A stretch of DNA of 20,545 nucleotides from an uncultured Clostridia bacterium (GTDB lineage: Bacteria; Bacillota; Clostridia; TANB77; CAG-508), in NCBI GenBank assembly GCA_934130935.1, contig CAKOYQ010000020.1:1-20545 (forward strand). Direction: 5' to 3'. Below the pieces are notes generated by a model. The model was not told the DNA's origin. It did no database searches and saw nothing but the letters and a program-made list of their open reading frames with translations. Below, piece after piece: positions 1 through 8,469 of the stretch (within the stretch, counting starts at the first letter, position 1; the number at the start of each line of letters is the position of its first letter). Position numbers and translations under genes: made by a program.

Positions 1-84
1 TTAACTTCATGTCGTTACATTTTTATTACAAATTTTACACCTACGGATTTATGGTTTCTAAACTAACGAAATTATTCGATAAGA

Positions 85-120
85 AAACCTACAAAGCAGT
101 ATATACTGCTCTGTAGGTTT
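85..120 (-). terminator. Terminator after telA
   Basis: An inverted repeat with 18-base arms and one mismatched pair begins five bases beyond the telA stop codon. The leftward transcript leaves the stem into a T-containing tail. The stem is nearly symmetrical, so it could act in both directions. Positions 1-84 show no gene or recognisable signal. Confidence 0.75.
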
Positions 121-124
121 AGTT

Positions 125-1111
125 TTATCCATTACTTTTTTCAATGGCTTTCTGCACAATATCATAAGAGCCACTCAAAGAGTCAATCAAGTTCTGATTA
201 ACTTTATTGATGGTCTCAATATCAACAATCCCTCTTTCAAGCGATTGTGCAACATCAAGAGTCAACTGTTTATTCATCTGAGAACTAGCAATAATCATTG
301 CATTTGTAGCATCTTTAACAGCTTTTACAGAATTCATACCTTCTCTTACCGCCTGCATTCCAAGAGCAATCGCCATTTGCGATTTCCAAAGCGGAATAGC
401 ATTAATAATGGTTGTTTTAATGCTTTCAGAAACTTCGTCAGCACTCTTTTGGATATTACGAATCTGTGGAGCTTGCTGAATTGCAATAGTACGTGTCAGC
501 TTTAAATCATGAATTCTTCTTTCAAATCTGATAATATCATCATTGAAATCCGATACTTTCTGAATTTCCATCAAATCTCCAGAAAGCTGTGCTTCCTTTT
601 GCATAACATCAAGTTTTTGCTTTTCCTCTTCTAATTTCTGTTCTCCTGCACAAATAACAATAGTAAGAAAATTACACATAGAAATGTTTTCATCATACAT
701 AACATCAAAACTATGAGAAATCTGACTAAGTGCCATATCTTTTTTTTGCAGTTCCCTTACTAATGTATCCATACTATCAGCCAAAGATTTATACTTTGTC
801 TGCAAGGTCTTAAGTTTTAATTTCTGCTTTCTAAAAAAAGCCCAAAAACCAGTACTCTCTTTATCACAAACAGATTTAAAAGACTCAATCTCTGCAATAA
901 CTTTTGTTAACAGTTCCCCTGCCTCTCCAACTTCAGTTGTTCCAGCTCCCTGAAGAATAAAATCAGTAAATTTTCCAATCGAAGCTTGTTCTTCTCTACC
1001 ATAAGCAATAGTTTTTCCCCTATCGTGCATATCAATAGTCTCTTTTAAGCCAGAGACTTTCCGAATCACTTCAGGAGTCATTTGAGGTTCGTTCATTAGC
1101 TTTTCTTCCAT
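125..1111 (-). CDS. telA: TelA-like toxic anion resistance protein
   Basis: A 328-aa protein recognised as TelA/KlaA family (toxic anion resistance). It has long amphipathic, probably coiled-coil helices at about residues 90-220 and the family's IPLWKSQMAIAL segment near residue 240. A helical tail rich in N, I and S follows. There is no signal peptide or membrane segment, so it is probably cytoplasmic. It is somewhat shorter than the usual 370-400 aa. It is the last gene of a leftward cluster after two terD genes, a frequent pairing. Family members are linked to tellurite, phage or envelope stress, but the biochemical role is unsettled. An in-frame CGG codon at 1061-1063 reads as Arg. A GGAGG site precedes the ATG. 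Confidence 0.85.
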   Translation of the reverse strand: MEEKLMNEPQMTPEVIRKVSGLKETIDMHDRGKTIAYGREEQASIGKFTDFILQGAGTTEVGEAGELLTKVIAEIESFKSVCDKESTGFWAFFRKQKLKLKTLQTKYKSLADSMDTLVRELQKKDMALSQISHSFDVMYDENISMCNFLTIVICAGEQKLEEEKQKLDVMQKEAQLSGDLMEIQKVSDFNDDIIRFERRIHDLKLTRTIAIQQAPQIRNIQKSADEVSESIKTTIINAIPLWKSQMAIALGMQAVREGMNSVKAVKDATNAMIIASSQMNKQLTLDVAQSLERGIVDIETINKVNQNLIDSLSGSYDIVQKAIEKSNG

Positions 1112-1174
1112 TAAATAACCCTCCTGTATCTTGCAAGAAAAGTGACATCAATTATAGTTCTTTATTTAAGTGAA

Positions 1175-1204
1175 GCACCCCACCTGCATACGCAAGTGGA
1201 GTGC
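1175..1204 (-). terminator. Hairpin between terD and telA
   Basis: A 13-bp stem with two G-T wobble pairs and a four-base loop lies between the second terD and telA. The leftward transcript has no strong run of T after it. It is therefore more likely a partial terminator or an RNA-stability stem than a complete stop. Confidence 0.5.
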
Positions 1205-1241
1205 CAGTTCTAAGCTACTTAGCTATCATGTGATGTTTCTA

Positions 1242-1820
1242 TTATCCAACATCAATACCATATTCCCGGCAAAGATCAGCCAATTCCTTGGCATAGCCCT
1301 CGCCGACAGCTTTAAACTTCCACTCACCAGAAGCTCTATAAATCTCTGCAAAAACCACAGAGGTCTGGATGCTAAAATCTTCTCCAAGGTCATACCTCAG
1401 GATTTCTTCATTGTTTTCGACGTTGACCATGCGGACATATGCATTGTCTACCAAGCCGAAATTCTGGTTGTTTTTCTTAGCGTCATAAATAGACACAACA
1501 ACCATAATGTTTTCTACTTTCTCGGAGATATTGGCAAATTTGATAAATGCCGTTTCATCGTCTCCGTCTCCAGCACCTGTCCGATTGTCCCCAGAATGTT
1601 TAATTGCACATTCCGGATCTTCAAGGTTATGATAAAAGATCATATGATTTTCATCTACGCATCTCTTATTCTTATCACATTCGAAGATGACCAAATCAAG
1701 GTCAAAGTCGGCAGAACCTTCGTACCTATTGGTATCCCAGCCGAGTCCAATCATTGCCTCTTTCAGTCCAGTACCTTTGGTCAGGTCAACCCGACCACCC
1801 TTATTCAAAATAACTGCCAT
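1242..1820 (-). CDS. terD: TerD-family stress protein (second copy)
   Basis: A 192-aa TerD-family protein. Visible family motifs are GLGWD (residues 25-29), the acidic strand DFDLDLVIF (38-46) and the calcium-binding signature GDNRTGAGDGDDE (77-89). TerD domains bind calcium through such acidic residues and act in tellurite and general stress tolerance; the exact activity is not established. It lies 26 bp downstream of another terD and is probably co-transcribed with it. GGAGG sits upstream of the ATG. Three in-frame CGG codons (1266-1268, 1581-1583, 1791-1793) read sensibly as Arg. That differs from the neighbouring housekeeping genes and suggests a separate origin. Confidence 0.9.
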   Translation of the reverse strand: MAVILNKGGRVDLTKGTGLKEAMIGLGWDTNRYEGSADFDLDLVIFECDKNKRCVDENHMIFYHNLEDPECAIKHSGDNRTGAGDGDDETAFIKFANISEKVENIMVVVSIYDAKKNNQNFGLVDNAYVRMVNVENNEEILRYDLGEDFSIQTSVVFAEIYRASGEWKFKAVGEGYAKELADLCREYGIDVG

Positions 1821-1846
1821 TTTAAAATCCTCCTGTTTATTATAAT

Positions 1847-2422
1847 TTAGTTACACTTCATCTGCACCATCTGCATGATGTTGGTTACTTCCACGCCCTC
1901 TCCAAGTGCACGGAACTTCCAATCACCATTATAACGATACAAATCGGCTACAAAGATGCCAGTCTTACCATTATAGTTGCCACTCACATCATAGTAGAGC
2001 AGTTCCTTATTGGCATCCAGATCAGTAACCTGGATATAGCAGTTCTTTACTTTTCCAAAGTGCTGTTTTCTTTGATAAGCTCTGTAAATATTAATGATTA
2101 CAGCGAGCTTGCTGATATTTGCTGGAATTTTGTCCAGCTGAATTTCAATCTGCTCGTCGTCTCCATCTCCGCGTCCAGTGAGGTTATCTCCATGATGCTT
2201 GATTGCACCAGAACGATGTTCAAGATTGCCATAATAAATGACATCTTCTTTTTTTCCCTCTTCATTGATACAAATAATACTTGCATCAATATCGATGTCC
2301 ACAGGATTACTAAAGATCCCTCTGCGCACAGGATCCCAGCCTAATCCGACAAGAATCCGTTTAAGATTAGGAGCATACTTCTTAAGAGATACTCCCTGAC
2401 CTTTTTCAAGCTTTACAGACAT
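1847..2422 (-). CDS. terD: TerD-family stress protein (first copy)
   Basis: A 191-aa TerD-family protein with VGLGWD (residues 25-30), the acidic strand DIDIDASI (42-49) and GDNLTGRGDGDDE (78-90). It is the promoter-proximal gene of the terD-terD-telA cluster. It is clearly paralogous to the next gene but diverged through most of its length, so the duplication is old or the two were acquired as a pair. AGGAGG lies eight bases before the ATG. The leader of about 145 nt contains a short upstream reading frame and a palindrome, so expression may be controlled at the RNA or operator level. One in-frame CGG (2357-2359) reads as Arg. Confidence 0.9.
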   Translation of the reverse strand: MSVKLEKGQGVSLKKYAPNLKRILVGLGWDPVRRGIFSNPVDIDIDASIICINEEGKKEDVIYYGNLEHRSGAIKHHGDNLTGRGDGDDEQIEIQLDKIPANISKLAVIINIYRAYQRKQHFGKVKNCYIQVTDLDANKELLYYDVSGNYNGKTGIFVADLYRYNGDWKFRALGEGVEVTNIMQMVQMKCN

Positions 2423-2468
2423 ATAAATCCTCCTATGATTTCTTGTTGTTGCTGTTGCTAATAAGCCT

Positions 2469-2489
2469 CTAAAGGATTCTCACTTTCAT
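2469..2489 (-). CDS. Possible six-residue leader peptide before terD
   Basis: A GGAGGGG site is followed by ATG and the reading MKVRIL, then TAG, in the 5' leader of the terD cluster. It is too short to have homology support. It may simply be chance next to a purine-rich stretch. Confidence 0.3.
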   Translation of the reverse strand: MKVRIL

Positions 2490-2504
2490 GAGAACTTCCC
2501 CTCC

Positions 2505-2524
2505 TTTCATTGTACACAATGAAA
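2505..2524. promoter_or_regulatory. Palindrome in the terD leader
   Basis: Perfect nine-base arms (TTTCATTGT and ACAATGAAA) flank a two-base centre, downstream of the predicted transcription start. This could be a repressor operator or an RNA hairpin that occludes the GGAGGGG site immediately after it. Confidence 0.45.
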
Positions 2525-2574
2525 ATAAATTTCAAATTTCCTAATTGCTAGTAATCCTAGCATTTACGTACAAT

Positions 2575-2603
2575 ATAATATCACGAAATTTTTAAAAAGT
2601 CAA
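2575..2603 (-). promoter_or_regulatory. Sigma-A promoter for terD-terD-telA
   Basis: Reading leftward, TTGACT, a 17-bp spacer and TATTAT match the sigma-A consensus well. The start would fall near 2568, giving a leader of about 145 nt before the first terD. Confidence 0.75.
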
Positions 2604-2642
2604 CATAATTTATAAAATAATGAATATACACACAAAACTTAA

Positions 2643-2675
2643 GAGAGCTGATAAATTTTACGTTTACCAACTCTC
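2643..2675 (-). terminator. Terminator after the 368-aa gene
   Basis: A 13-bp stem with two wobble pairs and a seven-base loop, followed leftward by a T-rich tail, lies just beyond the stop of the unrecognised gene. It separates that gene from the terD transcript. Confidence 0.65.
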
Positions 2676-2696
2676 CTAAATATTAAATTGTCTTAT

Positions 2697-3803
2697 TCAA
2701 AAATATTCCTTTTTGAATTTAAGATAAGATACAAATTGCAACTTTTCTGGAATATTTCTTCTATCAACTCGTGTTGTAAAAAGGATATTTTTATATGTTT
2801 CGCTTCTTTCTTTCATATAAAACTGATACTTATTACAAATTTTCACTTTTCCTTCTATTTGTTCAGTCGGCCCAATAATACTCTTTATGTCATTTGTTGG
2901 AACCACAATAGAAATAACAGCATATCTTCTTTTTGTTAGAACAATTTGTAAAATTCCCTTTAAATACTGATTCAAATCTGCCACTTTAACTACATCAAAG
3001 TAAAGATCTCTATCATTCTCTTGCCTATATTCCCATGTGTCATCAATAATGCAAGTTCTTCTCATATAATTAAGTTGCAATCTTGTAACACTCGAAACAT
3101 AAACCCAAACTGTATCGGTTGCCAATACTCCCTCAATTTCAAAATCCATTGTTCTGATTTTTTCTAATTGACTTGAACTAAGAAATTTGTCATTATCACC
3201 TATAATGACATTTTTGGTAAATTTCCCAAATTTGTATTTCTCAGTGCTACTATTGGCATCAACCAAAATAGCATTACAGTTAATAGGAATTTGAATTTCT
3301 TCACTTATATTCCATGCTTTCTTATATCTTTCTATTCTCTCTAATATTATGTTTTGCAATTCTGGTTTTGTATTTACACTAAGCAATTTTATTACCACAT
3401 TAAAGACTTTTTTCTGTACTGTCTCCATTTTCTCACTTTGAATCTCTTCAAAAAAACTGTAGACAGATTTTTTAAAAACCTCTTGGTATTCTTTCTCATT
3501 CTCTTTTATCAAATTAAATATTTCGTCTATCTGAGAAAGAGCAACTTGTTCTTGCTTAATTTTCTTGCTTAAAAAACTGGTTTCTTTCTCTGTCATAGAT
3601 GTCCGCATAACTAAATCAGTCTGCATCTTACAAACATCATTATAGTAATAACTCTGTAACTCTGCCACAAAACTAATTGCATCTTGAATAGAATCCGTTA
3701 AATTTGTTTCTGTATCAGCTCCTACTTGATTCTCTCCTTCCCTTTCTGTATGGTTTGTGCTCTCAAGTCCAAAAAGTCTTGAAAAGAAATTTCCTTCAGC
3801 CAT
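2697..3803 (-). CDS. Hypothetical protein, 368 aa
   Basis: I do not recognise this protein. The ATG at 3803 is preferred over one 30 bases upstream because AAAGGAAG lies at ribosome-site distance from it. The first 50 residues are acidic and polar after a short hydrophobic FFSRLFG start. Residues about 60-140 are helical and charged. The C-terminal half alternates hydrophobic and polar residues, suggesting a beta-rich fold. No signal peptide or transmembrane helix is evident. It has its own promoter and terminator, so a functional link to the adjacent terD cluster rests on position only. One in-frame CGG (3603-3605) is present. Confidence 0.7.
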   Translation of the reverse strand: MAEGNFFSRLFGLESTNHTEREGENQVGADTETNLTDSIQDAISFVAELQSYYYNDVCKMQTDLVMRTSMTEKETSFLSKKIKQEQVALSQIDEIFNLIKENEKEYQEVFKKSVYSFFEEIQSEKMETVQKKVFNVVIKLLSVNTKPELQNIILERIERYKKAWNISEEIQIPINCNAILVDANSSTEKYKFGKFTKNVIIGDNDKFLSSSQLEKIRTMDFEIEGVLATDTVWVYVSSVTRLQLNYMRRTCIIDDTWEYRQENDRDLYFDVVKVADLNQYLKGILQIVLTKRRYAVISIVVPTNDIKSIIGPTEQIEGKVKICNKYQFYMKERSETYKNILFTTRVDRRNIPEKLQFVSYLKFKKEYF

Positions 3804-3869
3804 AATTTTATCTTCCTTTCTAAAAAAACTCATTAAGTTTTTTATTAACTAAGAAAAATTGCTTTTCAT

Positions 3870-3898
3870 ATTTTATCATAATTTACATAAAAAGTAAA
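3870..3898 (-). promoter_or_regulatory. Promoter of the 368-aa gene
   Basis: Leftward TTTACT, a 17-bp spacer and TAAAAT, placed about 65 bp before the chosen ATG. The -35 match is moderate. Confidence 0.5.
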
Positions 3899-3943
3899 GC
3901 CAATTTTCACTCCTTATCTAATAATTATAATTTTTAATCTCTA

Positions 3944-5437
3944 TTATGCTAAAGGTTTCATTGTTGGGAATAATAACACATCTCTAATTGATACAGAATC
4001 AGTTAATAGCATAACTAATCTGTCAATTCCAATTCCAAGTCCCCCTGTTGGAGGCATACCATATTCTAGTGCTTGGACAAAATCCTCATCCATCATGCCT
4101 GCCTCTTCATCTCCATTTTCTCTTGCAGCAATTTCATCTTTAAATCTTTCATATTGATCTATTGGATCATTTAATTCTGAAAATGCATTTCCATATTCTC
4201 TTCCACAAATAAAAGCTTCAAATCTTTCTGTTAATCTTGGGTCTTTTGGAGATTTTTTAGCAAGTGGCGAAATTTCAACTGGATAATCATATATAAATGT
4301 TGGTTGTACTATTGTTTTTTCAACATATTCATCAAAGAATAAACTAATTATATGACCTCTTGTTTCTTTTCCAGATGGGATTTCTATTTTTCTTTCTTTA
4401 GCTATAGCTATAGCTTCTTCATCACTATTTATTTCATTAAAGTCTATTCCTGTAACTTCTTTTATGCTGTCTATCATACTAACTCTTTTCCATTTTCCAC
4501 CAAGCTCAACTTCTACACCTTGGTATGTTACTTTTGTAGTTCCACATACTTCCATTGCACATTTTTGAAAAATTTCTTCAGTTATATCCATCATATCATG
4601 ATAATTTTCATATGCCGCATATAATTCTATTGTTGTAAATTCTGGATTATGTCTAATGTCCATTCCTTCATTTCTAAATATTCTCCCCATTTCATATACT
4701 TTGTCATATCCACCAACTATCAATCTTTTTAAGTTTAATTCTGTTGCAATTCTTAAATACATAGGTATATCTAATGTATTGTGATGTGTTATAAATGGTC
4801 TTGCTGTTGCACCACCTGATATTGTATTTAATACTGGTGTTTCAACTTCTAAATATCCTTTTTCATCTAATATATTTCTTATTTTACTTATTATTCTACT
4901 TCTTTTTATGAATGTGTCTTTTACTTCCGGATTCATTATTAAATCTACATATCTTTGTCTATATCTTAAATCCACATCCTTTAATCCATGAAATTTTTCT
5001 GGTAGTGGTCTTAATGATTTTGAAAGCAATGTAACTTCTTTTGCATGAACTGAAATTTCTTCTGTTCTAGTTTTAAATACAAAACCTGTTATTCCTATTA
5101 TATCTCCAATATCCCATGTTTTAAAAGCTTTATAATTTTCTTCTCCTAAATCATTTATACTTACATAGCTTTGAATTTTTTCATCACTATCTTGAATTGT
5201 ACAAAAAGATGCTTTTCCCATTATTCTTTTAGCAATTATTCTTCCAGCAACTGTTACATCTTTGTTTTCAAATTCCTCATAATTTGCTTTTATTTCTCCC
5301 GCTGTATTTGTTCTATTAAATTTTGTTATCTCAAATGGATCTTTTCCTTGTTCTTGTAATTCTTTTAATTTATCTTTTCTTATTTGAATTAAGTGATTTT
5401 CATCCAATTCCATTTCTTTATTTTTATTTTCTTGCAT
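3944..5437 (-). CDS. lysS: Lysyl-tRNA synthetase, class II
   Basis: A 497-aa cytoplasmic class II lysyl-tRNA synthetase, which charges tRNA-Lys using ATP. The N-terminal OB-fold anticodon-binding domain (about residues 55-150, including VTVAGRIIAKRIMGKASF) is followed by the catalytic core. Class II motif 2 is seen in FRNEGMDIRHNPEFTTIE (about 250-270) and motif 3 in GLGIGIDRLVMLL (466-478). The length is normal for the family. It has its own strong promoter and an AAGGAGA ribosome site. No T-box leader fits in the short upstream region. No in-frame CGG codon was found. It lies downstream of hemW in a leftward array of core genes. Confidence 0.97.
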   Translation of the reverse strand: MQENKNKEMELDENHLIQIRKDKLKELQEQGKDPFEITKFNRTNTAGEIKANYEEFENKDVTVAGRIIAKRIMGKASFCTIQDSDEKIQSYVSINDLGEENYKAFKTWDIGDIIGITGFVFKTRTEEISVHAKEVTLLSKSLRPLPEKFHGLKDVDLRYRQRYVDLIMNPEVKDTFIKRSRIISKIRNILDEKGYLEVETPVLNTISGGATARPFITHHNTLDIPMYLRIATELNLKRLIVGGYDKVYEMGRIFRNEGMDIRHNPEFTTIELYAAYENYHDMMDITEEIFQKCAMEVCGTTKVTYQGVEVELGGKWKRVSMIDSIKEVTGIDFNEINSDEEAIAIAKERKIEIPSGKETRGHIISLFFDEYVEKTIVQPTFIYDYPVEISPLAKKSPKDPRLTERFEAFICGREYGNAFSELNDPIDQYERFKDEIAARENGDEEAGMMDEDFVQALEYGMPPTGGLGIGIDRLVMLLTDSVSIRDVLLFPTMKPLA

Positions 5438-5473
5438 TTCTCATCTCTCCTTGTTCTATTAAAATACAAAATT

Positions 5474-5502
5474 ATTATAATGTATTTCATTCCAAAAATC
5501 AA
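5474..5502 (-). promoter_or_regulatory. Sigma-A promoter of lysS
   Basis: Leftward TTGATT, a 17-bp spacer and a perfect TATAAT. The start would be close to 5467, giving a leader of about 30 nt. Confidence 0.8.
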
Positions 5503-5558
5503 GTATTTATGTAAAATATGGGAATAAATCTATATTTTTATTAAGTCTATTATCCTTG

Positions 5559-6692
5559 TTACACAAACTCTTTCCAAACTAAATTAGCCAAATCAATTCC
5601 TTTATTTGTAAGTCTAATATTATCTTCATCAATAATTAACAATTTCTCATCAGTTAATTTTTTAAGTTCACTTCTAAACAAATAAATTGGATTATCCCCA
5701 AATCTTAATTTAAATTCACTTATTTTTATACCATCTATTTTGCGTAGCCCCAATAACATATATTCTTTTTCAGTATCATATGCTTTTTGAATTTCATGAA
5801 TAACCCTATTTCTGTCTAACCTTTCTGCCTTCACATTTCTAATATATTCTTCTAACTTTTCTGTATTAGAATATCTTGTAATATCTCTATAAGAATGAGC
5901 CGCAGCTCCAAATCCAAAATATTGCTCTTGATTCCAACAATTAATATTATGTTTTGATTCATATCCTTTTTTTGCAAAATTAGAAATTTCATAATGCTTA
6001 TATCCGTTTAATTCTAAAATATTCTTCACATACCAATACATATTTCTTTCTAGCTCTTCATCAAGAAGTTTTAACTCTCCAGTTTGTATTTTATTTGCAA
6101 TAGGTGTTCCATCTTCTACAATAAGTGAATAAACAGATATATGTTCTGGTTGTAATTTTACTACTTCTTCTAAGCTTTCCTTTAAATCTTTTATTTTTTG
6201 ACCTGGAATTCCAATCATTAAATCAATGTTTATATTCTTAAATCCAACTTCTCTTGCTAATTTATATACTTCCAAAAACTGTTTATAATTATGAATTCTT
6301 CCAATTTCTTTTAATATATCATCTTGAACACTTTGTAACCCTATACTTAGCCTATTTATTCCACACTTTTTATAATCTCTTAGTTTCTCTTTTGTAACTG
6401 TACCTGGATTAACTTCTATTGTAATCTCTGGTCTTTTAGTTACATTTTTTTTCTTAATCTCTTCTATAATTTCTTTAATATATTGACTATCAATATATGA
6501 AGGAGTTCCTCCTCCAATATAAATTGTAGTTATTTGTGATTGTATATTTTGTAATCTTATCTCTTTTTTTACAGCTTTCACATAATCATATATAAGATTA
6601 TCTTTATTACAATATGAAACAAAATCACAATAATAACATTTCTGCTTGCAAAATGGAATATGAACATATATACCTATTTTTTTATTTTTCAT
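5559..6692 (-). CDS. hemW: HemW-type radical SAM protein
   Basis: A 377-aa radical SAM protein. The iron-sulfur cysteines are C15, C19 and C22 in the pattern CxxxCxxC followed by DF. The SAM-binding GGGTPS is at 60-65. The pattern lacks the extra cysteine of true oxygen-independent coproporphyrinogen oxidase (HemN) and fits HemW, which is known as a haem-binding protein or chaperone. Many genomes label it coproporphyrinogen oxidase-like. The C-terminal winged-helix HemN_C-type domain occupies about residues 300-377. Its ATG overlaps the end of whiA by 11 bp, and the ribosome site GGAG lies inside whiA, so the two are translationally coupled. Confidence 0.93.
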   Translation of the reverse strand: MKNKKIGIYVHIPFCKQKCYYCDFVSYCNKDNLIYDYVKAVKKEIRLQNIQSQITTIYIGGGTPSYIDSQYIKEIIEEIKKKNVTKRPEITIEVNPGTVTKEKLRDYKKCGINRLSIGLQSVQDDILKEIGRIHNYKQFLEVYKLAREVGFKNINIDLMIGIPGQKIKDLKESLEEVVKLQPEHISVYSLIVEDGTPIANKIQTGELKLLDEELERNMYWYVKNILELNGYKHYEISNFAKKGYESKHNINCWNQEQYFGFGAAAHSYRDITRYSNTEKLEEYIRNVKAERLDRNRVIHEIQKAYDTEKEYMLLGLRKIDGIKISEFKLRFGDNPIYLFRSELKKLTDEKLLIIDEDNIRLTNKGIDLANLVWKEFV

Positions 6693-7527
6693 TAGCTATC
6701 TCCATTATCTTTTTTAATCTATAATTTACACCTGATTTACCTACAGGTTCATCTAATAACTTTCCTAACTCTACTAAACTTGCATTAGGATTTAGTAATC
6801 TTAATTCTGCTATCTTTTTTAATGAATCATCCAGTTTCTCAAACTCATTATTTTTCTTTAATTTTTTTATTGCTTCTATTTGCTCTATTGATGCATTTAT
6901 TGTTTTATTTAAATTTGCTGTTTCACAATTTACTATTCTATTTATCTTATTATTCATTTCCCTTTGTACTCTTATTTCTTCAAATCTTATAACTGACTTA
7001 TTCGCACCAAGTAATGCTAAAAGTTTTGATATCTCTTCTCCATCTTTTAAGTATATCGCATATTCACTCTTTTTTTCAATTATATTACTTTTAATATCAT
7101 AATTTTTTAAATATTCAACTATTTTTTCAGCATTATTCTTTTTAGAAATTCCTATTTCTAAATGATATTTTCTTTCTGGATTATTAATAGAACCAGAGCC
7201 TAAATATGCACCTCTTATTAGCCATTTAACTTGTTCTAAATTAAAATCCTCATCAATGTTTAAATCTTTAATCATATTTTTATTAACTCTTATTACAAAT
7301 AAATTTCCTTGAACTGTTATATCATAATTATTAATTTCCATATTACTTAATAACCTAGAAAATCTATTTATATTATATTCATTTTCAGTGCTAAACTTTA
7401 TTTTGTTTTTTTCTTCTGAAATATTACTACTTATTAGATAGCCAATTAATTCATATCTTACAGCTTCTTTATTTGAAAGATTTCCTAATTCACTTATTTC
7501 TTTTTTTAATTCTGTTGAAAATGACAT
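6682..7527 (-). CDS. whiA: DNA-binding protein WhiA
   Basis: A 281-aa WhiA protein. The N-terminal half is the degenerate LAGLIDADG homing-endonuclease-like fold, with LIRGAYLGSGSI at 103-114. The C-terminal 36 residues contain the helix-turn-helix with LGKLLDEPVGKSGVNYRLKKI. WhiA is a conserved Gram-positive DNA-binding protein. It controls sporulation septation in actinomycetes and influences division and chromosome segregation in Bacillus. The usual partners yvcJ and yvcK are not next to it; here it sits between prmC and hemW. AGGAGG precedes the ATG, and the gap to prmC is about 17 bp, consistent with a prmC-whiA-hemW operon. Confidence 0.93.
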   Translation of the reverse strand: MSFSTELKKEISELGNLSNKEAVRYELIGYLISSNISEEKNKIKFSTENEYNINRFSRLLSNMEINNYDITVQGNLFVIRVNKNMIKDLNIDEDFNLEQVKWLIRGAYLGSGSINNPERKYHLEIGISKKNNAEKIVEYLKNYDIKSNIIEKKSEYAIYLKDGEEISKLLALLGANKSVIRFEEIRVQREMNNKINRIVNCETANLNKTINASIEQIEAIKKLKKNNEFEKLDDSLKKIAELRLLNPNASLVELGKLLDEPVGKSGVNYRLKKIMEIANEK

Positions 7528-7544
7528 AAATCCTCCTATATTAT

Positions 7545-8385
7545 TTAATTAACTCGAGTAATTATAATTCTATCATTACCATATAAATCTTTTTTACAAT
7601 ATGTCCCACTATAATGTCCTTCTTTTTCTATAATTTCTATCACATCTATTTTTTGATCAAACCCTATCTCAAAGCACAAATAACTCTCAAATTTCAAATA
7701 ATTAATTGCTTGTTTTACAATTTTTCTATAAAAGTCTAATCCATCATATCCGGCCATTTAATGCAATCTCTGGTTCTTTTTGAACTTCACTTGTCAAAAA
7801 TGGAATATCTTCTTTTTTTATATATGGTGGGTTTGATACTATTACATCAAATTTTGTTTTCTTTAATTCTTTAAATAAATCAGATTTTATAAATTTTACA
7901 TTAGCTCCTAGTCTATGTGCATTTTTTTTAGCTACTCCTAATGCCTTTTCACTTATATCTACTGCATATACATCTGCACTTGGTACATTTTTTGCAATCG
8001 ATATTGCTATAGCTCCACTCCCTGTACACAAATCTAATACCTTTGGTCTATCTATTTTTTTTGATATTTTTATAACTTCTTCTACTAATATCTCAGTATC
8101 AGGTCTTGGTATTAACACATTTTCATCTACATAAAAATCCATTTTCATAAATTCTTGAGTATGTGTTATATGTTGTAATGGTACTCCTTGGGTCAATTTT
8201 TCAATATCAACAAAATATTCCCATTGTTCCTTTTTTCCTACTTCCTCATTATCATATACTATTAAATATTGTCTTGATTTTTTTAATATAAACTGCAACA
8301 ATAATCTTGCTTTTAATTTTGGGCTATCTATGTTATTACTCTTTAATATTATCATTCCTTTTGTTAAGGTCTGTTTTATTGTCAT
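7545..8385 (-). CDS. prmC: Release factor glutamine methyltransferase PrmC, +1 frameshift at CGG
   Basis: PrmC (HemK) methylates the Gln of the GGQ motif of release factors RF1 and RF2. The SAM-binding VLDLCTGSGAIAI is at 116-128 and the catalytic NPPY at 185-188. The ATG at 8385 follows AAGGGTGG and is preferred over an upstream GTG. The reading frame breaks after about residue 211: AAT GGC CGG ATA TGA stops. If one C in 7750-7752 is skipped, it becomes N-G-G-Y-D-G-L-D and continues 68 residues to 7545. The joined length of about 279 aa is normal for PrmC. The lesion may be a sequencing error, a true mutation or a recoding site. A near-essential gene with one precise shift favours error or recoding over decay. 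Confidence 0.9.
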
Positions 8386-8408
8386 GTTCACACCACCCTT
8401 CTGCTATT

Positions 8409-8437
8409 ACTATATACCATTTAATAGTATTTTTCAA
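8409..8437 (-). promoter_or_regulatory. Promoter of prmC-whiA-hemW
   Basis: Leftward TTGAAA, a 17-bp spacer and TATAGT lie between the veg terminator and the prmC start. Confidence 0.6.
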
Positions 8438-8441
8438 TAGC

Positions 8442-8469
8442 AAAAAAGAACAACTAAACAAGTTGCTCT
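8442..8469 (-). terminator. Terminator overlapping the end of veg
   Basis: Nine-base arms with one wobble pair and a five-base loop, followed leftward by six T. The stem includes the last codons and the stop of veg. Confidence 0.8.

Noticed and set aside
245..505. Open frame on the opposite strand of telA
   Set aside because: It lies entirely within a convincing gene, has no ribosome site and reads as low-complexity F/S/I/N-rich sequence. The same applies to the opposite-strand frames over terD, lysS, the recombinases and the ABC genes.
1170..1850. 226-aa frame antisense to the second terD
   Set aside because: It is long only because terD codon use leaves the antisense frame open. The terD motifs on the other strand are unambiguous.
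5438..5558. T-box or riboswitch before lysS
   Set aside because: The promoter is only about 40 bp from the ATG, leaving no room for such a leader.
5559..6692. Oxygen-independent coproporphyrinogen oxidase (HemN) function
   Set aside because: The cysteine pattern lacks the fourth cysteine expected for HemN and fits HemW. No other haem genes are nearby.
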